Assembly: GCA_021735165.1 (NCBI GenBank) | Contig: JAIPHP010000005.1 | Location: 1-58,525 of the forward strand | DNA from: Candidatus Woesearchaeota archaeon | GTDB taxonomy: Archaea > Nanobdellota > Nanobdellia > Woesearchaeales > 21-14-0-10-32-9 | Direction of reading: 5' to 3' | Length of the DNA: 58,525 nt | Shown here: positions 44,357 through 52,874 of the stretch, one piece after another | Layout: every line of letters begins with the position of its first letter | Numbering within the stretch: the stretch's first letter is position 1 | Position numbers and translations under genes: made by a program | Notes under the pieces: generated by a model | The model's input: the letters and a program-made list of their open reading frames with translations, nothing else | What the model was told of the DNA's origin: nothing | Databases searched by the model: none

Positions 44357-45151
44357 ATGATTGAAAACGCTATTAAATCTGTTTTGAATGATGTTAATGC
44401 ATTAGTTTTAGTTGATATTAGTGATGGTTTTGGATATTGCCGGGATAAACATAGCACTAATATGTATTTTTTGCAAGAATTGTCGAATGTGGCTGATGAG
44501 TTAAATATTAAAATATATTCAAATAATAGACGTTCACATCCTGTAAATTATAAAGACACGGTTAATATGCTTAGAGTTTCTAAAAATTGGGTTAATATAG
44601 AAGATCATAATTTTGAAAAAAATTGGCGAGTTGATTGAAATTCATTCTAAAATAAACAGAGAAAATATGACGCTTGGCTTTGGAGGAAGTGTGTACAATG
44701 GTTGTGTTAGGAGGCATTTATATGCTACGTGTGATGAAAAAATAGAATTTTTAGATTCTGATTATTATGAAAATATAGAAAAGATTAGAATAATAAAAAT
44801 CGCTGCTCCAAGTCTATCTCCGCCCTAAATGCACAGAAACAAAGTTTCTGGCATGCCAAAAATCAAAGATTTTTGAGCAGGACGGAGTATTACGACTCAG
44901 TCGCTTATCGCGATTTTCAGATTGCGTACTATCGACCTAAATGCACAGAAACAAAGTTTCTGGCATGCCAAAAATCAAAGATTTTTGTGCAGGTCGGGGT
45001 ATTAAACCCCCTTCGCTAGCGCGCAATAAATAAATTGTTTAAAAAAGGCATATTATTAGATGAATTAACTAATAGAGTAACGAGCAGTTTTGCATTTAAT
45101 AATCACTTTCAAAAAGAGCTAGTGAATAAATACAATATTGTTTTTGATTAG
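44357..45151 (+). pseudogene. broken gene: one frameshift and one 228-bp insertion
   Basis: A reading frame starting MIENAIKSVLNDVN (TATA at 44328-44335) shifts frame at a run of seven A (44616-44622) and continues to 44796. The insertion element (44797-45024) follows. After removing the element and one AATAA, the frame continues exactly (IRIINKLFKKGILLDELTNR) to a TAG at 45149-45151. VLVDISDGFGY and NGCVRRHL vaguely recall isochorismatase-like hydrolases, but I do not identify the family. Confidence 0.7.
44797..45024. mobile_element. hairpin-rich insertion element, copy B (228 bp)
   Basis: Start and end shared with copy A (7755-7980), flanked by AATAA at 44792-44796 and 45025-45029. It contains two near-identical modules. 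Each has an outer stem (CTCCGCCCT/AGGACGGAG or CGACCT/AGGTCG), then TGCAC/GTGCA or a variant, then hairpins AGAAAC-aaa-GTTTCT and AAAAATC-aaa-GATTTTT separated by GGCATGCC. It disrupts a chromosomal gene. Confidence 0.75.
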
Positions 45152-45264
45152 TTTTCTTCTTTTATCATTTCGTTTTCTGAATTGTAAATTACTTCTCTGT
45201 ATCTTGTTATTTCGGTTCCGTTTGGCCTTACAGTTTTAAACCTATGAACTAGTATGTCATACAT
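45148..45264 (-). CDS. possible small protein (38 aa)
   Basis: MYDILVHRFKTVRPNGTEIT and a charged end. It is preceded by a GGGGGTAATAAT ribosome-binding-like stretch and lies in the 283-nt gap before the DUF655 gene. No homolog recognised, so it may be chance. Confidence 0.4.
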   Translation of the reverse strand: MYDILVHRFKTVRPNGTEITRYREVIYNSENEMIKEEN

Positions 45265-45434
45265 ATTATTACCCCCTAACAACAGTTTATTGGTGTTTGG
45301 GATTTATATGTTTAATTGAAGAAAAAAAGGTTTTTTGTTAAAAGTTTATTTTCGTAAAGATTGTTAATGTTGTTTATTAGTTTTTTATTTGCACTTTTTT
45401 TTATTTTTTTATTTGTTTAACACTTTTAGCGTTT

Positions 45435-46016
45435 TTAGAATTCTCTATTTAATTTTGGTGGTTGTACAAATAAGTAGTGTTTTTCTAGTCCTTCTAGTTC
45501 TTGAACTATTCTTTTTGCTATGACTTTTTCAGGATCAGGCATTAGTTTTACTCTTTTTTTGATATCTTCAAAGCTTTCAAAATCTTTTTCTTCTCTTTGT
45601 TCAACTATTTCTTTCATGTGTTTTTTTCCTACTCCTGGCAACAATTCAAAGGTGTGTATTCTTGTATTTATAGGATTTGCTGTGTTGAAGAATTTTACAA
45701 ACCTTTGTTCTTCTTTTTTTATTATTTTGTTCACTGTTGTTTCTAGCTCTGCTCTTCCTGTGCTTGTCAATTTTTGAAAATCTAATTTTCCATTTATATG
45801 ATGTATTTTTTCTCTTTTATCTTGTCCTATGTATACTTCTTCATGGGGTTGTAAGAATACGCCTTTTTTTGGTACTAGTTCTAATAATGTGAAGTGGTTT
45901 GTGCCTATAGCTTGCGCTATACTTGTTTTTAGATGTATTGGTTTTCTGTCAGATGCATATCCGTTTAAAAGAAAGTCTAGCACTATTGCTGTTTCTTCTC
46001 TTTTTCTATCAATCAT
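45435..46016 (-). CDS. DUF655 family protein (193 aa)
   Basis: N-terminal OB-like part and a C-terminal helix-hairpin-helix LLPGVGKKHMKEIVEQREEK (about 128-147). DUF655 proteins are archaeal, probably nucleic-acid-binding, and are usually found next to rpl21e and rpoF, as here. Confidence 0.85.
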   Translation of the reverse strand: MIDRKREETAIVLDFLLNGYASDRKPIHLKTSIAQAIGTNHFTLLELVPKKGVFLQPHEEVYIGQDKREKIHHINGKLDFQKLTSTGRAELETTVNKIIKKEEQRFVKFFNTANPINTRIHTFELLPGVGKKHMKEIVEQREEKDFESFEDIKKRVKLMPDPEKVIAKRIVQELEGLEKHYLFVQPPKLNREF

Positions 46017-46085
46017 TTTTCCCCCAAATTTTATTCATTTAAATGTTTTTTAGTTAAATATCGAGTTTCAAGTATTTAAACTTTG

Positions 46086-46439
46086 TTATTTTTCGTTTAA
46101 GAATTCTTTTACTGCATCTATTATTTTTGATTTGTTCTCTTTTGTCACTGTTAGTGTATATCCTTGAAGTAAGACGTCTAGTTCTGGCACTGACTTTGGT
46201 AAGAAGTCTAATACTTTGATTATGTGTTCTGGTTTGAATCTTGGTATATTTAGATTTTCTAGGTTCTTTTTTAATTCATCGTGTTTTTTTTTGGAAAGTG
46301 TAGAAAATTGGTTCGTGTATTCTAGTGTTTTGTTGCCCCTATAGTTTAGTTCTCCATCTCTTTTGTGTGCAGTTTCTAGTTCTTTTTTTGTTTCCAAAAT
46401 AGTTATCGGGGTTTTTTCTATTATTTGTGCTTTGCTCAT
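46086..46439 (-). CDS. rpoF: RNA polymerase subunit Rpo4 (RpoF)
   Basis: 117 aa. Matches the RPB4-like family in length and its C-terminal HRDC-like helices (LNIPRFKPEHIIKVLDFLPK, SVPELDVLL). It forms the stalk with Rpo7. It starts 1 nt after the eL21 stop. Confidence 0.85.
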   Translation of the reverse strand: MSKAQIIEKTPITILETKKELETAHKRDGELNYRGNKTLEYTNQFSTLSKKKHDELKKNLENLNIPRFKPEHIIKVLDFLPKSVPELDVLLQGYTLTVTKENKSKIIDAVKEFLNEK

Positions 46440-46440
46440 T

Positions 46441-46734
46441 TTAGTTGCCTTTTATTTCTAGATGTATTGGGTGAACTATTAGTGTTTTCTGTTTATCCAT
46501 ATCTGTTATTTTAACTTCGTAACATTCACCTTTTTTGCTTATTATAGTTCCTGTTTTTCCTGCGAATCTTGGGTGGTATAGTCCTTTTAGCATAGATGGT
46601 TCTATTAGTAAATTAACTTTTTGTCCTTCTTTGTATTCTGTAAGTATTTTTCTTATGCTTGTTTTTCCTTTGTCTCTTGAGGATTTAGTAAATATTGTTC
46701 TTTTACTTCTTCTTGATCCACCTTTTCTAGCCAT
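46441..46734 (-). CDS. rpl21e: 50S ribosomal protein eL21
   Basis: 97 aa. GGSRRSKRTIFTKSSRDKGK, MLKGLYHPRFAGKTGTI and HPIHLEIKG are the family marks. Confidence 0.93.
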   Translation of the reverse strand: MARKGGSRRSKRTIFTKSSRDKGKTSIRKILTEYKEGQKVNLLIEPSMLKGLYHPRFAGKTGTIISKKGECYEVKITDMDKQKTLIVHPIHLEIKGN

Positions 46735-46743
46735 ATTTACACC

Positions 46744-47454
46744 TTATTTTTTCTTTTTATCGTCTTTTGGAACTAGTTTGTTTATTATTTCTTCAGGTAA
46801 TTTTGCTTCTGCTAATGCTTTTCTTTTTTCTTCTGAAGTTTTATCTTTTAGTTCTTCTATGATTTTTTTAGCTTGTATTTCAAATTGTGTTCTTTTTGCT
46901 TCTAGTTCTGCTTGCATTGTTTTCTTTTCATCTTCTAGTTGTTTCTTTTCTTCTGCAGTCAGATCTGTTTTTTCTGATGTTATTTCTTGATCATATTTTC
47001 CTTCGTTGATTTGCTTTATTGCATCTATTGCAGGAACTCCTTCTATTTTTACACCCATTGATGCGCAGGTTCCTGCTATTTCTTTTACTCGTTCTTTCAT
47101 GGTTTTGCCAGTTAATGCATCTTCTTTCATTTTTGCAATTTTGATTATTTGTTCGATTGCAAGATCTGCTACAAAGTCAACCATTGGTTTTCCTGAGCCT
47201 TTTTGTATGCCAGATTCTTGTTTTATTAGTGCTGATGCTGGTGGTGTTCCAACAGTTATTTTGTATTCTTTTGTATCTAAATCAGCTATTACTTTTACGG
47301 GTACTTGCATTCCTTTGAATTCTGCTGTTTTTTTGTTTATATCTACTACTACTTGGCCTACATTTAGTCCTGTTGGTCCTAAAGCTGGTCCTAGTGGAGG
47401 TGCTGCTGTTGCTTTTCCCCCTTCTATTAATACTTCAACTGTTGTGCTTGCCAT
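46744..47454 (-). CDS. rpl11: 50S ribosomal protein uL11 with C-terminal extension
   Basis: Residues 1-155 are uL11 (EGGKATAAPPLGPALGPTGL, VTVGTPPASALIKQESGIQK, GTCASMGVKIEG). Residues 160-236 are a charged coiled-coil-like tail absent in normal uL11. Start at ATG 47454 (MASTTVEVLIEGG) with GTGATAAT upstream. Its usual neighbour Spt5 is 3.4 kb away, beyond the restriction island. Confidence 0.92.
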   Translation of the reverse strand: MASTTVEVLIEGGKATAAPPLGPALGPTGLNVGQVVVDINKKTAEFKGMQVPVKVIADLDTKEYKITVGTPPASALIKQESGIQKGSGKPMVDFVADLAIEQIIKIAKMKEDALTGKTMKERVKEIAGTCASMGVKIEGVPAIDAIKQINEGKYDQEITSEKTDLTAEEKKQLEDEKKTMQAELEAKRTQFEIQAKKIIEELKDKTSEEKRKALAEAKLPEEIINKLVPKDDKKKK

Positions 47455-47492
47455 AATTATCACTTAAGATTATGTAATTGTGGAAATGATGT

Positions 47493-47509
47493 CTATTTAT
47501 AAAGGTTTC
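47493..47509 (-). promoter_or_regulatory. BRE/TATA promoter of uL11
   Basis: GAAACCTTTATAAATAG on the minus strand, identical to the EF-1A promoter string. The expected start lies about 20 nt before the ATG at 47454. Confidence 0.65.
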
Positions 47510-48207
47510 TAGTGATGTTTGTATAGAATATCTCTTATTTGTTTCCAATTATGCACTGTTTTTATGTTATTTGGAAGAGTTGATTCATTTGAATGGATAT
47601 TAAATAAATAAAATCTTGTATTTTTGAGTTCTGGAATTATTTTAGAACAAGCAGAATCTTCATAAAGTTCTGTTATTTTTGATAAGGAGTCATCAACATA
47701 AATTAGTGGTTTTATTTTTTTAAGCACATCTTTTTTTGATTTATTATTTGTGTTTATTAGAGCTTCAATTTTTATTTCATTTTCTTTTAAATATTCTAAT
47801 GCAGCTTTAATTTCAGGTCTTTGAACATCATCATATCTTGAGGTTACAATGTAAATATTGTGACCATTAGAATTCATCTCATTTATTGTTTCTTTCACGT
47901 ATTCGAACAATGGAATTTCGTTCATTTTTTCTATATATAAAGATACAATCATTTCATCATATTCTTTATTTGCTTGTTGTTCTGATAGTTTCTTTTGATT
48001 TTGCATTTCAGAAATTATATCTTTCTTTGTTATTGTTTTTTTAGAAATTGAATATCCTTTATTTGTTAAATATTCTTTTTTTAAAGAGAAAGGATTTGTT
48101 ATAACCCCATCAAAATCTAATGCTATGTTATTTTTTGTATTTAGTTCAATATTTTTAAATTCAAATTCGAAATCTTTATTTTGTATCCAGGCATCTAATG
48201 TATCCAT
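47509..48207 (-). CDS. HAD-superfamily protein (232 aa)
   Basis: Motif I is LDFDGVITN (about 31-39), motif II VTSRYDD (near 122) and motif III/IV LIYVDDSLSKI. Likely a phosphatase or nucleotidase; substrate unknown. The ATG is about 26 nt from the palindromic TATA box at 48228-48239. It borders the restriction island. Confidence 0.75.
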   Translation of the reverse strand: MDTLDAWIQNKDFEFEFKNIELNTKNNIALDFDGVITNPFSLKKEYLTNKGYSISKKTITKKDIISEMQNQKKLSEQQANKEYDEMIVSLYIEKMNEIPLFEYVKETINEMNSNGHNIYIVTSRYDDVQRPEIKAALEYLKENEIKIEALINTNNKSKKDVLKKIKPLIYVDDSLSKITELYEDSACSKIIPELKNTRFYLFNIHSNESTLPNNIKTVHNWKQIRDILYKHH

Positions 48208-48227
48208 ATCAAGCTATTAGCCTTTAT

Positions 48228-48239
48228 CATTTATAAATG
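48228..48239. promoter_or_regulatory. palindromic TATA box, possibly bidirectional
   Basis: CATTTATAAATG is its own reverse complement. It sits about 26 nt from the HAD start codon at 48207 on one side and 26 nt from the expected start of a structured RNA near 48260 on the other. Confidence 0.55.
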
Positions 48240-48259
48240 TTTCGCTACTAAGTAGTAGT

Positions 48260-48523
48260 TATAGCGCATTTTCTAATTTCCGCTATTAGATAACTTGGCA
48301 GTAAAGAAACCTGAAAACACCAAAAACAAGCATTTCAGGAGCTAAAACGCCAATTTATCTCTTGGGCAGATAAACCCTTTTGCACTTGACAAAGGAGCAA
48401 GAACGGATTAGAGAATGCGCAAAAAACACACTTAGAACGTGACAAAAACGTTCGCATCCTAAGGCGTAAACTTAGGGTGTGGCAGGCAAAAAAGGAGCGA
48501 AGTAACGACTCGCCTTTTTTTAT
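48260..48523 (+). ncRNA. putative structured RNA, about 264 nt, left flank of restriction island
   Basis: A 14-bp stem (48264-48277 with 48407-48420, one wobble) closes a domain with hairpins CCTGAAA/TTTCAGG, TTATCT/AGATAA and CCTTT/AAAGG. A second domain has GAACGT/ACGTTC and CCTAAG/CTTAGG hairpins. It ends with a GCGA/TCGC-type hairpin and T7 (about 48487-48523), a plausible terminator. No coding frame of note. It does not match SRP RNA or RNase P RNA as far as I can see. Confidence 0.55.
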
Positions 48524-48550
48524 TTTTTACTAGCCACTGGACAGCTTCCA

Positions 48551-48566
48551 GAAACATTTAAATATC
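48551..48566 (+). promoter_or_regulatory. promoter of the methyltransferase-endonuclease operon
   Basis: AGAAACATTTAAATAT gives a BRE-like GAAAC and TATA box centred 28 nt before the ATG at 48588, so the transcript is probably leaderless. Confidence 0.6.
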
Positions 48567-48587
48567 TGTTCAATATATTTTAGCTCA

Positions 48588-49820
48588 ATGGCTAAAAAAA
48601 AGAGAGTATATAAAGTAGTAAGTTTATTTTCGGGATGCGGAGGACTAGATTTAGGATTCATTAATGCAGGTTTTGAAGTGGTTTGGGCTAATGATTTTTT
48701 TCCTGATGCAGTTAATACTTACAAAAAAAATATAGGTGAACATATAGTTCTTGGTGATATTACAAAAATTCCTAGTTCAGAAATTCCTGACGATTTTGAT
48801 ATTCTCTTAGGCGGATTCCCTTGTCAAGGATTTTCAATTGCAAATAAAAAACGTAGTATGGAAGATGAAAGAAATTTTTTATACAAAGAAATGCTCAGAA
48901 TAGTCAAAGATAAGAAACCAGCTTTTTTTCTTGCAGAAAATGTAAAAGGATTACTTTCTATGCATAACGGAAAAGTGGTTGAGATGATTATAAATGATTT
49001 TAAAGAAATAGGTTATAATGTTGATTATAAAATCTTAAATGCTGCTGATTATGGTGTGCCTCAACAAAGAGAAAGAATTTTAATCATTGGAAACAGATTA
49101 GGTGCAAAGAATAAATTCCCTGAACCAACTCATCAAAATATATCAATTAATCAACAACAGCTTGTAGATAAAAAATTAAAACCTCATGTTACTGTAAAAG
49201 AAGCTACAGAACATTTAGCTGATTTATGGATTAGTTATAATCCAATTATTAAAGATGGAAGAAAAATACTTAATCATATTGCTAGGACAAATGTTCATGA
49301 TAAATTTTGGGGAAGAAAACACAAGGTTGATCAACACGAAATTTGTGATTACTTAAAATATTGGAGAAACAAAAAGGGCATTTCAACAAAAAAAGTTGAT
49401 GAATATTTTGGTTATAAACATACTGCAGGACATTGGTTTAGAAAAGATAATAATTCTGGTAGTATCCCTAATCCTGATGATTGGTGGAAATTAAAAGAAT
49501 TATTGGGATTTGATAATAAATATGACAAGCAAGTAACCGAATTAGAATTAAAAGAAATTAAATTTGAACAATCTTTAAGAATTAATAACTGGGATAGACC
49601 TTCAGATACTATTACTGCAACAGGTCCTGAAATTCATCCTAACAAAAAAAGAAGAATGTCTGTGAGAGAATGTGCAATAATTCAAACATTTCCAGATAAT
49701 TTTGTATTTGAAGGTAGTTTAGGAAATATGTACAAACAAATAGGAAATGCAGTTCCAGTTCTTTTAGGTGAAAAAGTAGCTCAAGTTATTAAAGAAATTT
49801 TGGTGGAAAATGGCAACTGA
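48588..49820 (+). CDS. DNA (cytosine-5) methyltransferase
   Basis: 410 aa. FSGCGGLDLGF (14-24, SAM binding), GGFPCQGFS (catalytic Cys79), AENV (116-119) and the C-terminal QIGNAVPV are the standard motifs. Between motif VIII and the C-terminal motifs lies a large variable region (about 200-345) with target recognition and a helical insert (QHEICDYLKYWRNKKGISTK). It modifies cytosine in the site cut by the neighbouring nuclease. Confidence 0.95.
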   Translation: MAKKKRVYKVVSLFSGCGGLDLGFINAGFEVVWANDFFPDAVNTYKKNIGEHIVLGDITKIPSSEIPDDFDILLGGFPCQGFSIANKKRSMEDERNFLYKEMLRIVKDKKPAFFLAENVKGLLSMHNGKVVEMIINDFKEIGYNVDYKILNAADYGVPQQRERILIIGNRLGAKNKFPEPTHQNISINQQQLVDKKLKPHVTVKEATEHLADLWISYNPIIKDGRKILNHIARTNVHDKFWGRKHKVDQHEICDYLKYWRNKKGISTKKVDEYFGYKHTAGHWFRKDNNSGSIPNPDDWWKLKELLGFDNKYDKQVTELELKEIKFEQSLRINNWDRPSDTITATGPEIHPNKKRRMSVRECAIIQTFPDNFVFEGSLGNMYKQIGNAVPVLLGEKVAQVIKEILVENGN

Positions 49821-50559
49821 ACAAGAAATGAAAAAAATTGAAGACATGGAATATAAATACTTAAATAAATTCTACCATTTTCTTAAATATGTTGAAGATG
49901 AGATGCTTTTTGGGTTTAATACAAAAGAAAAAATAAAAGACGATTGGTTTGAAAAGTATGCTTCTGGAATTTCTAGTTTTGCAGTTGGTGCAGAACGAAT
50001 TGTTTATTCTTTATTCAACGGAAAAGGAATTGGACAACCAAACTCCGCACCCGTTGGTTCTGATATTTTTTTTGAAACAGAAGATGCGTTTATTCACATT
50101 GATCTAAAAACAGTTCAAACGAGAAATATTGGAGATTATACTACGAGTATTTTTGTTGGAAGAAATCAAAATAGTTATACTGGAAAAATGTTAGTTAATG
50201 GCAGTCAAGAAAGAGATTATGAAAGTGCATTACCTTCATTTTACAAGAATCAAGGAAATAAAAAAATATGCTTAACATATTTTATTACAATTTTATATGA
50301 AGAAGAAAACTTGAAAATTCTTAATATAAATATTGTGTGTATGCCAAATGGAGCTTTAGAACCGCATTATAAGGCAAGAGTTTTAAAAGCAGGTAAAAAT
50401 CCAGATAAAACTAGATTTAATTTTTCGCAGGTTCCTAATTTTGAATTTTTAGATGGGGAGAAAAAAAGAATAAAAGTGGTTTATTATGATGAGTCCACTT
50501 TAGATAAATCTGAAAAGAAAAAAATGAATTTTATTAAATCCATATATGAAAACCAGTAA
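49810..50559 (+). CDS. putative type II restriction endonuclease (249 aa)
   Basis: A PD-(D/E)XK-like core is seen at APVGSDIFFETEDAFIHIDLKT (D about 79, then DLK about 93-95). It overlaps the methyltransferase by 11 nt, so expression is coupled. Recognition site unknown. Confidence 0.75.
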   Translation: MATEQEMKKIEDMEYKYLNKFYHFLKYVEDEMLFGFNTKEKIKDDWFEKYASGISSFAVGAERIVYSLFNGKGIGQPNSAPVGSDIFFETEDAFIHIDLKTVQTRNIGDYTTSIFVGRNQNSYTGKMLVNGSQERDYESALPSFYKNQGNKKICLTYFITILYEEENLKILNINIVCMPNGALEPHYKARVLKAGKNPDKTRFNFSQVPNFEFLDGEKKRIKVVYYDESTLDKSEKKKMNFIKSIYENQ

Positions 50560-50570
50560 TTTTTCTATTC

Positions 50571-50581
50571 ACTTTTTTTTG
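50571..50581 (+). terminator. T-tract after the restriction gene
   Basis: CACTTTTTTTTGACAG, an eight-T run about 15 nt downstream of the stop, is enough for archaeal intrinsic termination. Confidence 0.5.
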
Positions 50582-50629
50582 ACAGCATTACCTTAGTTTT
50601 GCCTTTTCTGTCGATATCTGTTTTTTCCG

Positions 50630-50758
50630 CTTAAAAAATTCACTAAGTAGTGAACCTTGATAAGAGCGATTTTGGGAAATTCGCTATTAAGTTATAGCGC
50701 TTAATTATGGCGAATTCTTAGGAATTGCTTAAAAACGCAGAATTCTCTGCTTTTACGG
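50630..50758 (-). ncRNA. putative small RNA, right flank of restriction island
   Basis: Promoter CGAAACATTTATAATC (minus strand, about 50779-50794) predicts a start near 50758. Hairpins GCAGA-gaat-TCTGC and CGCTAT-aactta-ATAGCG follow. It ends in TTCACTACTTAGTGAA followed by TTTTTT, a terminator. It shares the 10-mers ACTAAGTAGT and GTTATAGCGC (plus strand) with the left-flank RNA region. No family recognised. Confidence 0.5.
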
Positions 50759-50841
50759 GCTAGTAATACAATGACACGATTATAAATGTTTCGTATTTTA
50801 ACTACGGAATAGTAATAAAAAATAAGAAAAATTAAAGAGAC

Positions 50842-51414
50842 TTATTCTTCATCTCTTCGTATTACTTTAATAGCGTCCAATTTTAGAGTTATTGGTATTG
50901 GTACTGCTGCTTCCAGCAATTCTACAACAACTTCTTCTTTTGCTTTGTCTACTCTTGTTATTTTTGCTTTTTCTCTTTTGAAAGGTCCTGAGATTATTTC
51001 TGCAACATCGTTTTTCCTGATGTCTACTTCTTTTTTTGCTTGTTCAAGCATATGTTCTATTTCACTATAAGGTATTTCTCCTCCAAGTATGCCTCGAGAA
51101 TATGGAACGCCGTACGCTGCTTGTTCTGCGTCGCTTTTGGTTTCTGCTTCTAAGAATATGTATCCTCTCATCCCATGAGGTCTGATTACTGAATATACAT
51201 CTAGTTTTTTTCTTTGCACATTACTCGATATAAAGCTCATTACTTGGTCTTCTCTATTTGCTGTAACTCTAACTGCAAAAATGTGGGTTGTTATTGTTCC
51301 TTTTTCCGTTTTTTTTTCGGATTTTTCTGACTCTCCCATTTCTTTGTCTAGTTCTTTTATTCTTTCTAATTCCACCGCATCTGGCACGTTTTTCTTTAGT
51401 ATATTTTCTTCCAT
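50842..51414 (-). CDS. spt5: transcription elongation factor Spt5 (NusG family)
   Basis: 190 aa: NGN domain (about 45-125, with THIFAVRVTANREDQVMSFI and RGYIFLEAET) and KOW domain (GPFKREKAKITRVD). About 40 charged residues extend the N-terminus. Same operon as SecE. Confidence 0.92.
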   Translation of the reverse strand: MEENILKKNVPDAVELERIKELDKEMGESEKSEKKTEKGTITTHIFAVRVTANREDQVMSFISSNVQRKKLDVYSVIRPHGMRGYIFLEAETKSDAEQAAYGVPYSRGILGGEIPYSEIEHMLEQAKKEVDIRKNDVAEIISGPFKREKAKITRVDKAKEEVVVELLEAAVPIPITLKLDAIKVIRRDEE

Positions 51415-51424
51415 GATTATCCCT

Positions 51425-51667
51425 TTATTGTTTTTTTCTACCCCACAACATTAGCACTATTATCGCAATTACTGCAATTATTATTGCCCATTGAAGTCCT
51501 AATACTTGTTTGTTGCTTATTATTGTTAGTATTGCCCCTATCAGGCCTATAACTAGTATTCCTAATCCAGATATTAATGCGATTGATTTATATTCTTCTT
51601 TTGTCGGTTTTTTTGTTATTCTAAATACTCTTTTGCATTCTTGTATGAATTCCGATGCTTTGCTCAT
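51425..51667 (-). CDS. secE: protein translocase subunit SecE/Sec61-gamma
   Basis: 80 aa. FIQECKRVFRITKKPTKEEY, then a helix, is typical. A second hydrophobic helix at the C-terminus (about 58-75) makes it longer than the 60-residue family norm. Confidence 0.85.
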   Translation of the reverse strand: MSKASEFIQECKRVFRITKKPTKEEYKSIALISGLGILVIGLIGAILTIISNKQVLGLQWAIIIAVIAIIVLMLWGRKKQ

Positions 51668-51692
51668 TTTTTATTCTCCTTTTATTAATAGT

Positions 51693-52814
51693 TTAGTCTA
51701 CAAATTCTATGCCTAGTTCTGATTCTGATGTTTTTTTTCTTTGTTCTTTGCTTTCCTTGTATGAACCCATTATTTGGCTGCTTTTTACTCCAGTCACAAC
51801 AAGCATAACTTTTATGGTTCCTTCAAGGTCATCATTTATTTGTGCTCCCCATATCATCCTTGCTTCTGCATCCAGTCTTTCAGATACTATTTCTACAACT
51901 TTTCTTGCTTCTTCTAAAGTCATATCTGGTCCGCCGACTACATTTATTAGCGCTCCATTTGCACCTTGTATATCAACATCTAACAAAGGGTTGTTAATGG
52001 CCTTTTCTACTGCTTCTGTTGCTCTGTTATCAGAATCTGATTCTCCAACGCCTATTAGTGCTACGCCTCCATCTCCCATTACAGTTCTTATGTCTGCAAA
52101 GTCCAGATTTACTAGTCCTGCTTTTGTTACTAGTTCTGCTACTCCTTTTACTGCGTTTGTTAGTAGCTCATCTGCTATTTTAAATGCTGTGTGTAAAGGA
52201 AGGTCTGGTGCTAGTTCTAGTAATTTGTCGTTTGGTATCACTATTAGGGTGTCTACATTTTTTCTTAGTGAATCAAGCCCCATCATTGCATTTTCGTATC
52301 TTCTTTGTCCTTCCATTCTAAAAGGTATGGTCACTATTCCAACAGTTAGGGCTCCTGAATTTTTGCTTAGTTCTGCAACTATTGGTGCTGAGCCTGTTCC
52401 AGTTCCACCACCAAGACCACAGGTTATGAAAATCATATCTGCGCCAGCCATCGTTTGTTTTATTTCATGGCTTTGCTCTCTTGCTGCTTCTTCACCTATT
52501 TTTGGTATGCTTCCTGCTCCGAGTCCTTTAGTTAAGTCTCGTCCTATGAGAATTTTCTTATCTGCAGAAGTATATAGTAAGTCTTGTGCGTCTGTGTTGA
52601 TAGCTATTGTTTCTGCTCCGTGAATTCCTATTTCTGTTATTCTATTTATTGTGTTGTTTCCACCGCCTCCACATCCGAAAACTTTTATTTTTGCTTTTTG
52701 TTGGGATAATAATCGTTCTAGTTCTTCGTCTAGTTCGTTTGATTTTCTTTCTATGTTTGTTTGTTTTACGCTTCGGATATCTTCTCGGTATCCTGTGTTG
52801 ATTTGTTGATCCAT
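51693..52814 (-). CDS. ftsZ: cell division protein FtsZ
   Basis: 373 aa. Tubulin signature [17 protein letters not shown] (about 135), [14 protein letters not shown] at the N-terminus and [15 protein letters not shown]. The start at 52814 is fixed by ribosome-binding site GGAGGTG. Order ftsZ-secE-spt5 is standard in archaea. Confidence 0.96.
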   Translation of the reverse strand: MDQQINTGYREDIRSVKQTNIERKSNELDEELERLLSQQKAKIKVFGCGGGGNNTINRITEIGIHGAETIAINTDAQDLLYTSADKKILIGRDLTKGLGAGSIPKIGEEAAREQSHEIKQTMAGADMIFITCGLGGGTGTGSAPIVAELSKNSGALTVGIVTIPFRMEGQRRYENAMMGLDSLRKNVDTLIVIPNDKLLELAPDLPLHTAFKIADELLTNAVKGVAELVTKAGLVNLDFADIRTVMGDGGVALIGVGESDSDNRATEAVEKAINNPLLDVDIQGANGALINVVGGPDMTLEEARKVVEIVSERLDAEARMIWGAQINDDLEGTIKVMLVVTGVKSSQIMGSYKESKEQRKKTSESELGIEFVD

Positions 52815-52874
52815 TAAGTGCACCTCCCGTTGAATTTGATATATTATGGTTTTTCTTTAATTTCGTATTTAAAT

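Noticed and set aside
48240-48523. SRP RNA or RNase P RNA as identity of the structured RNA
   Set aside because: I could not find the SRP helix 8 motif or conserved RNase P blocks on either strand.
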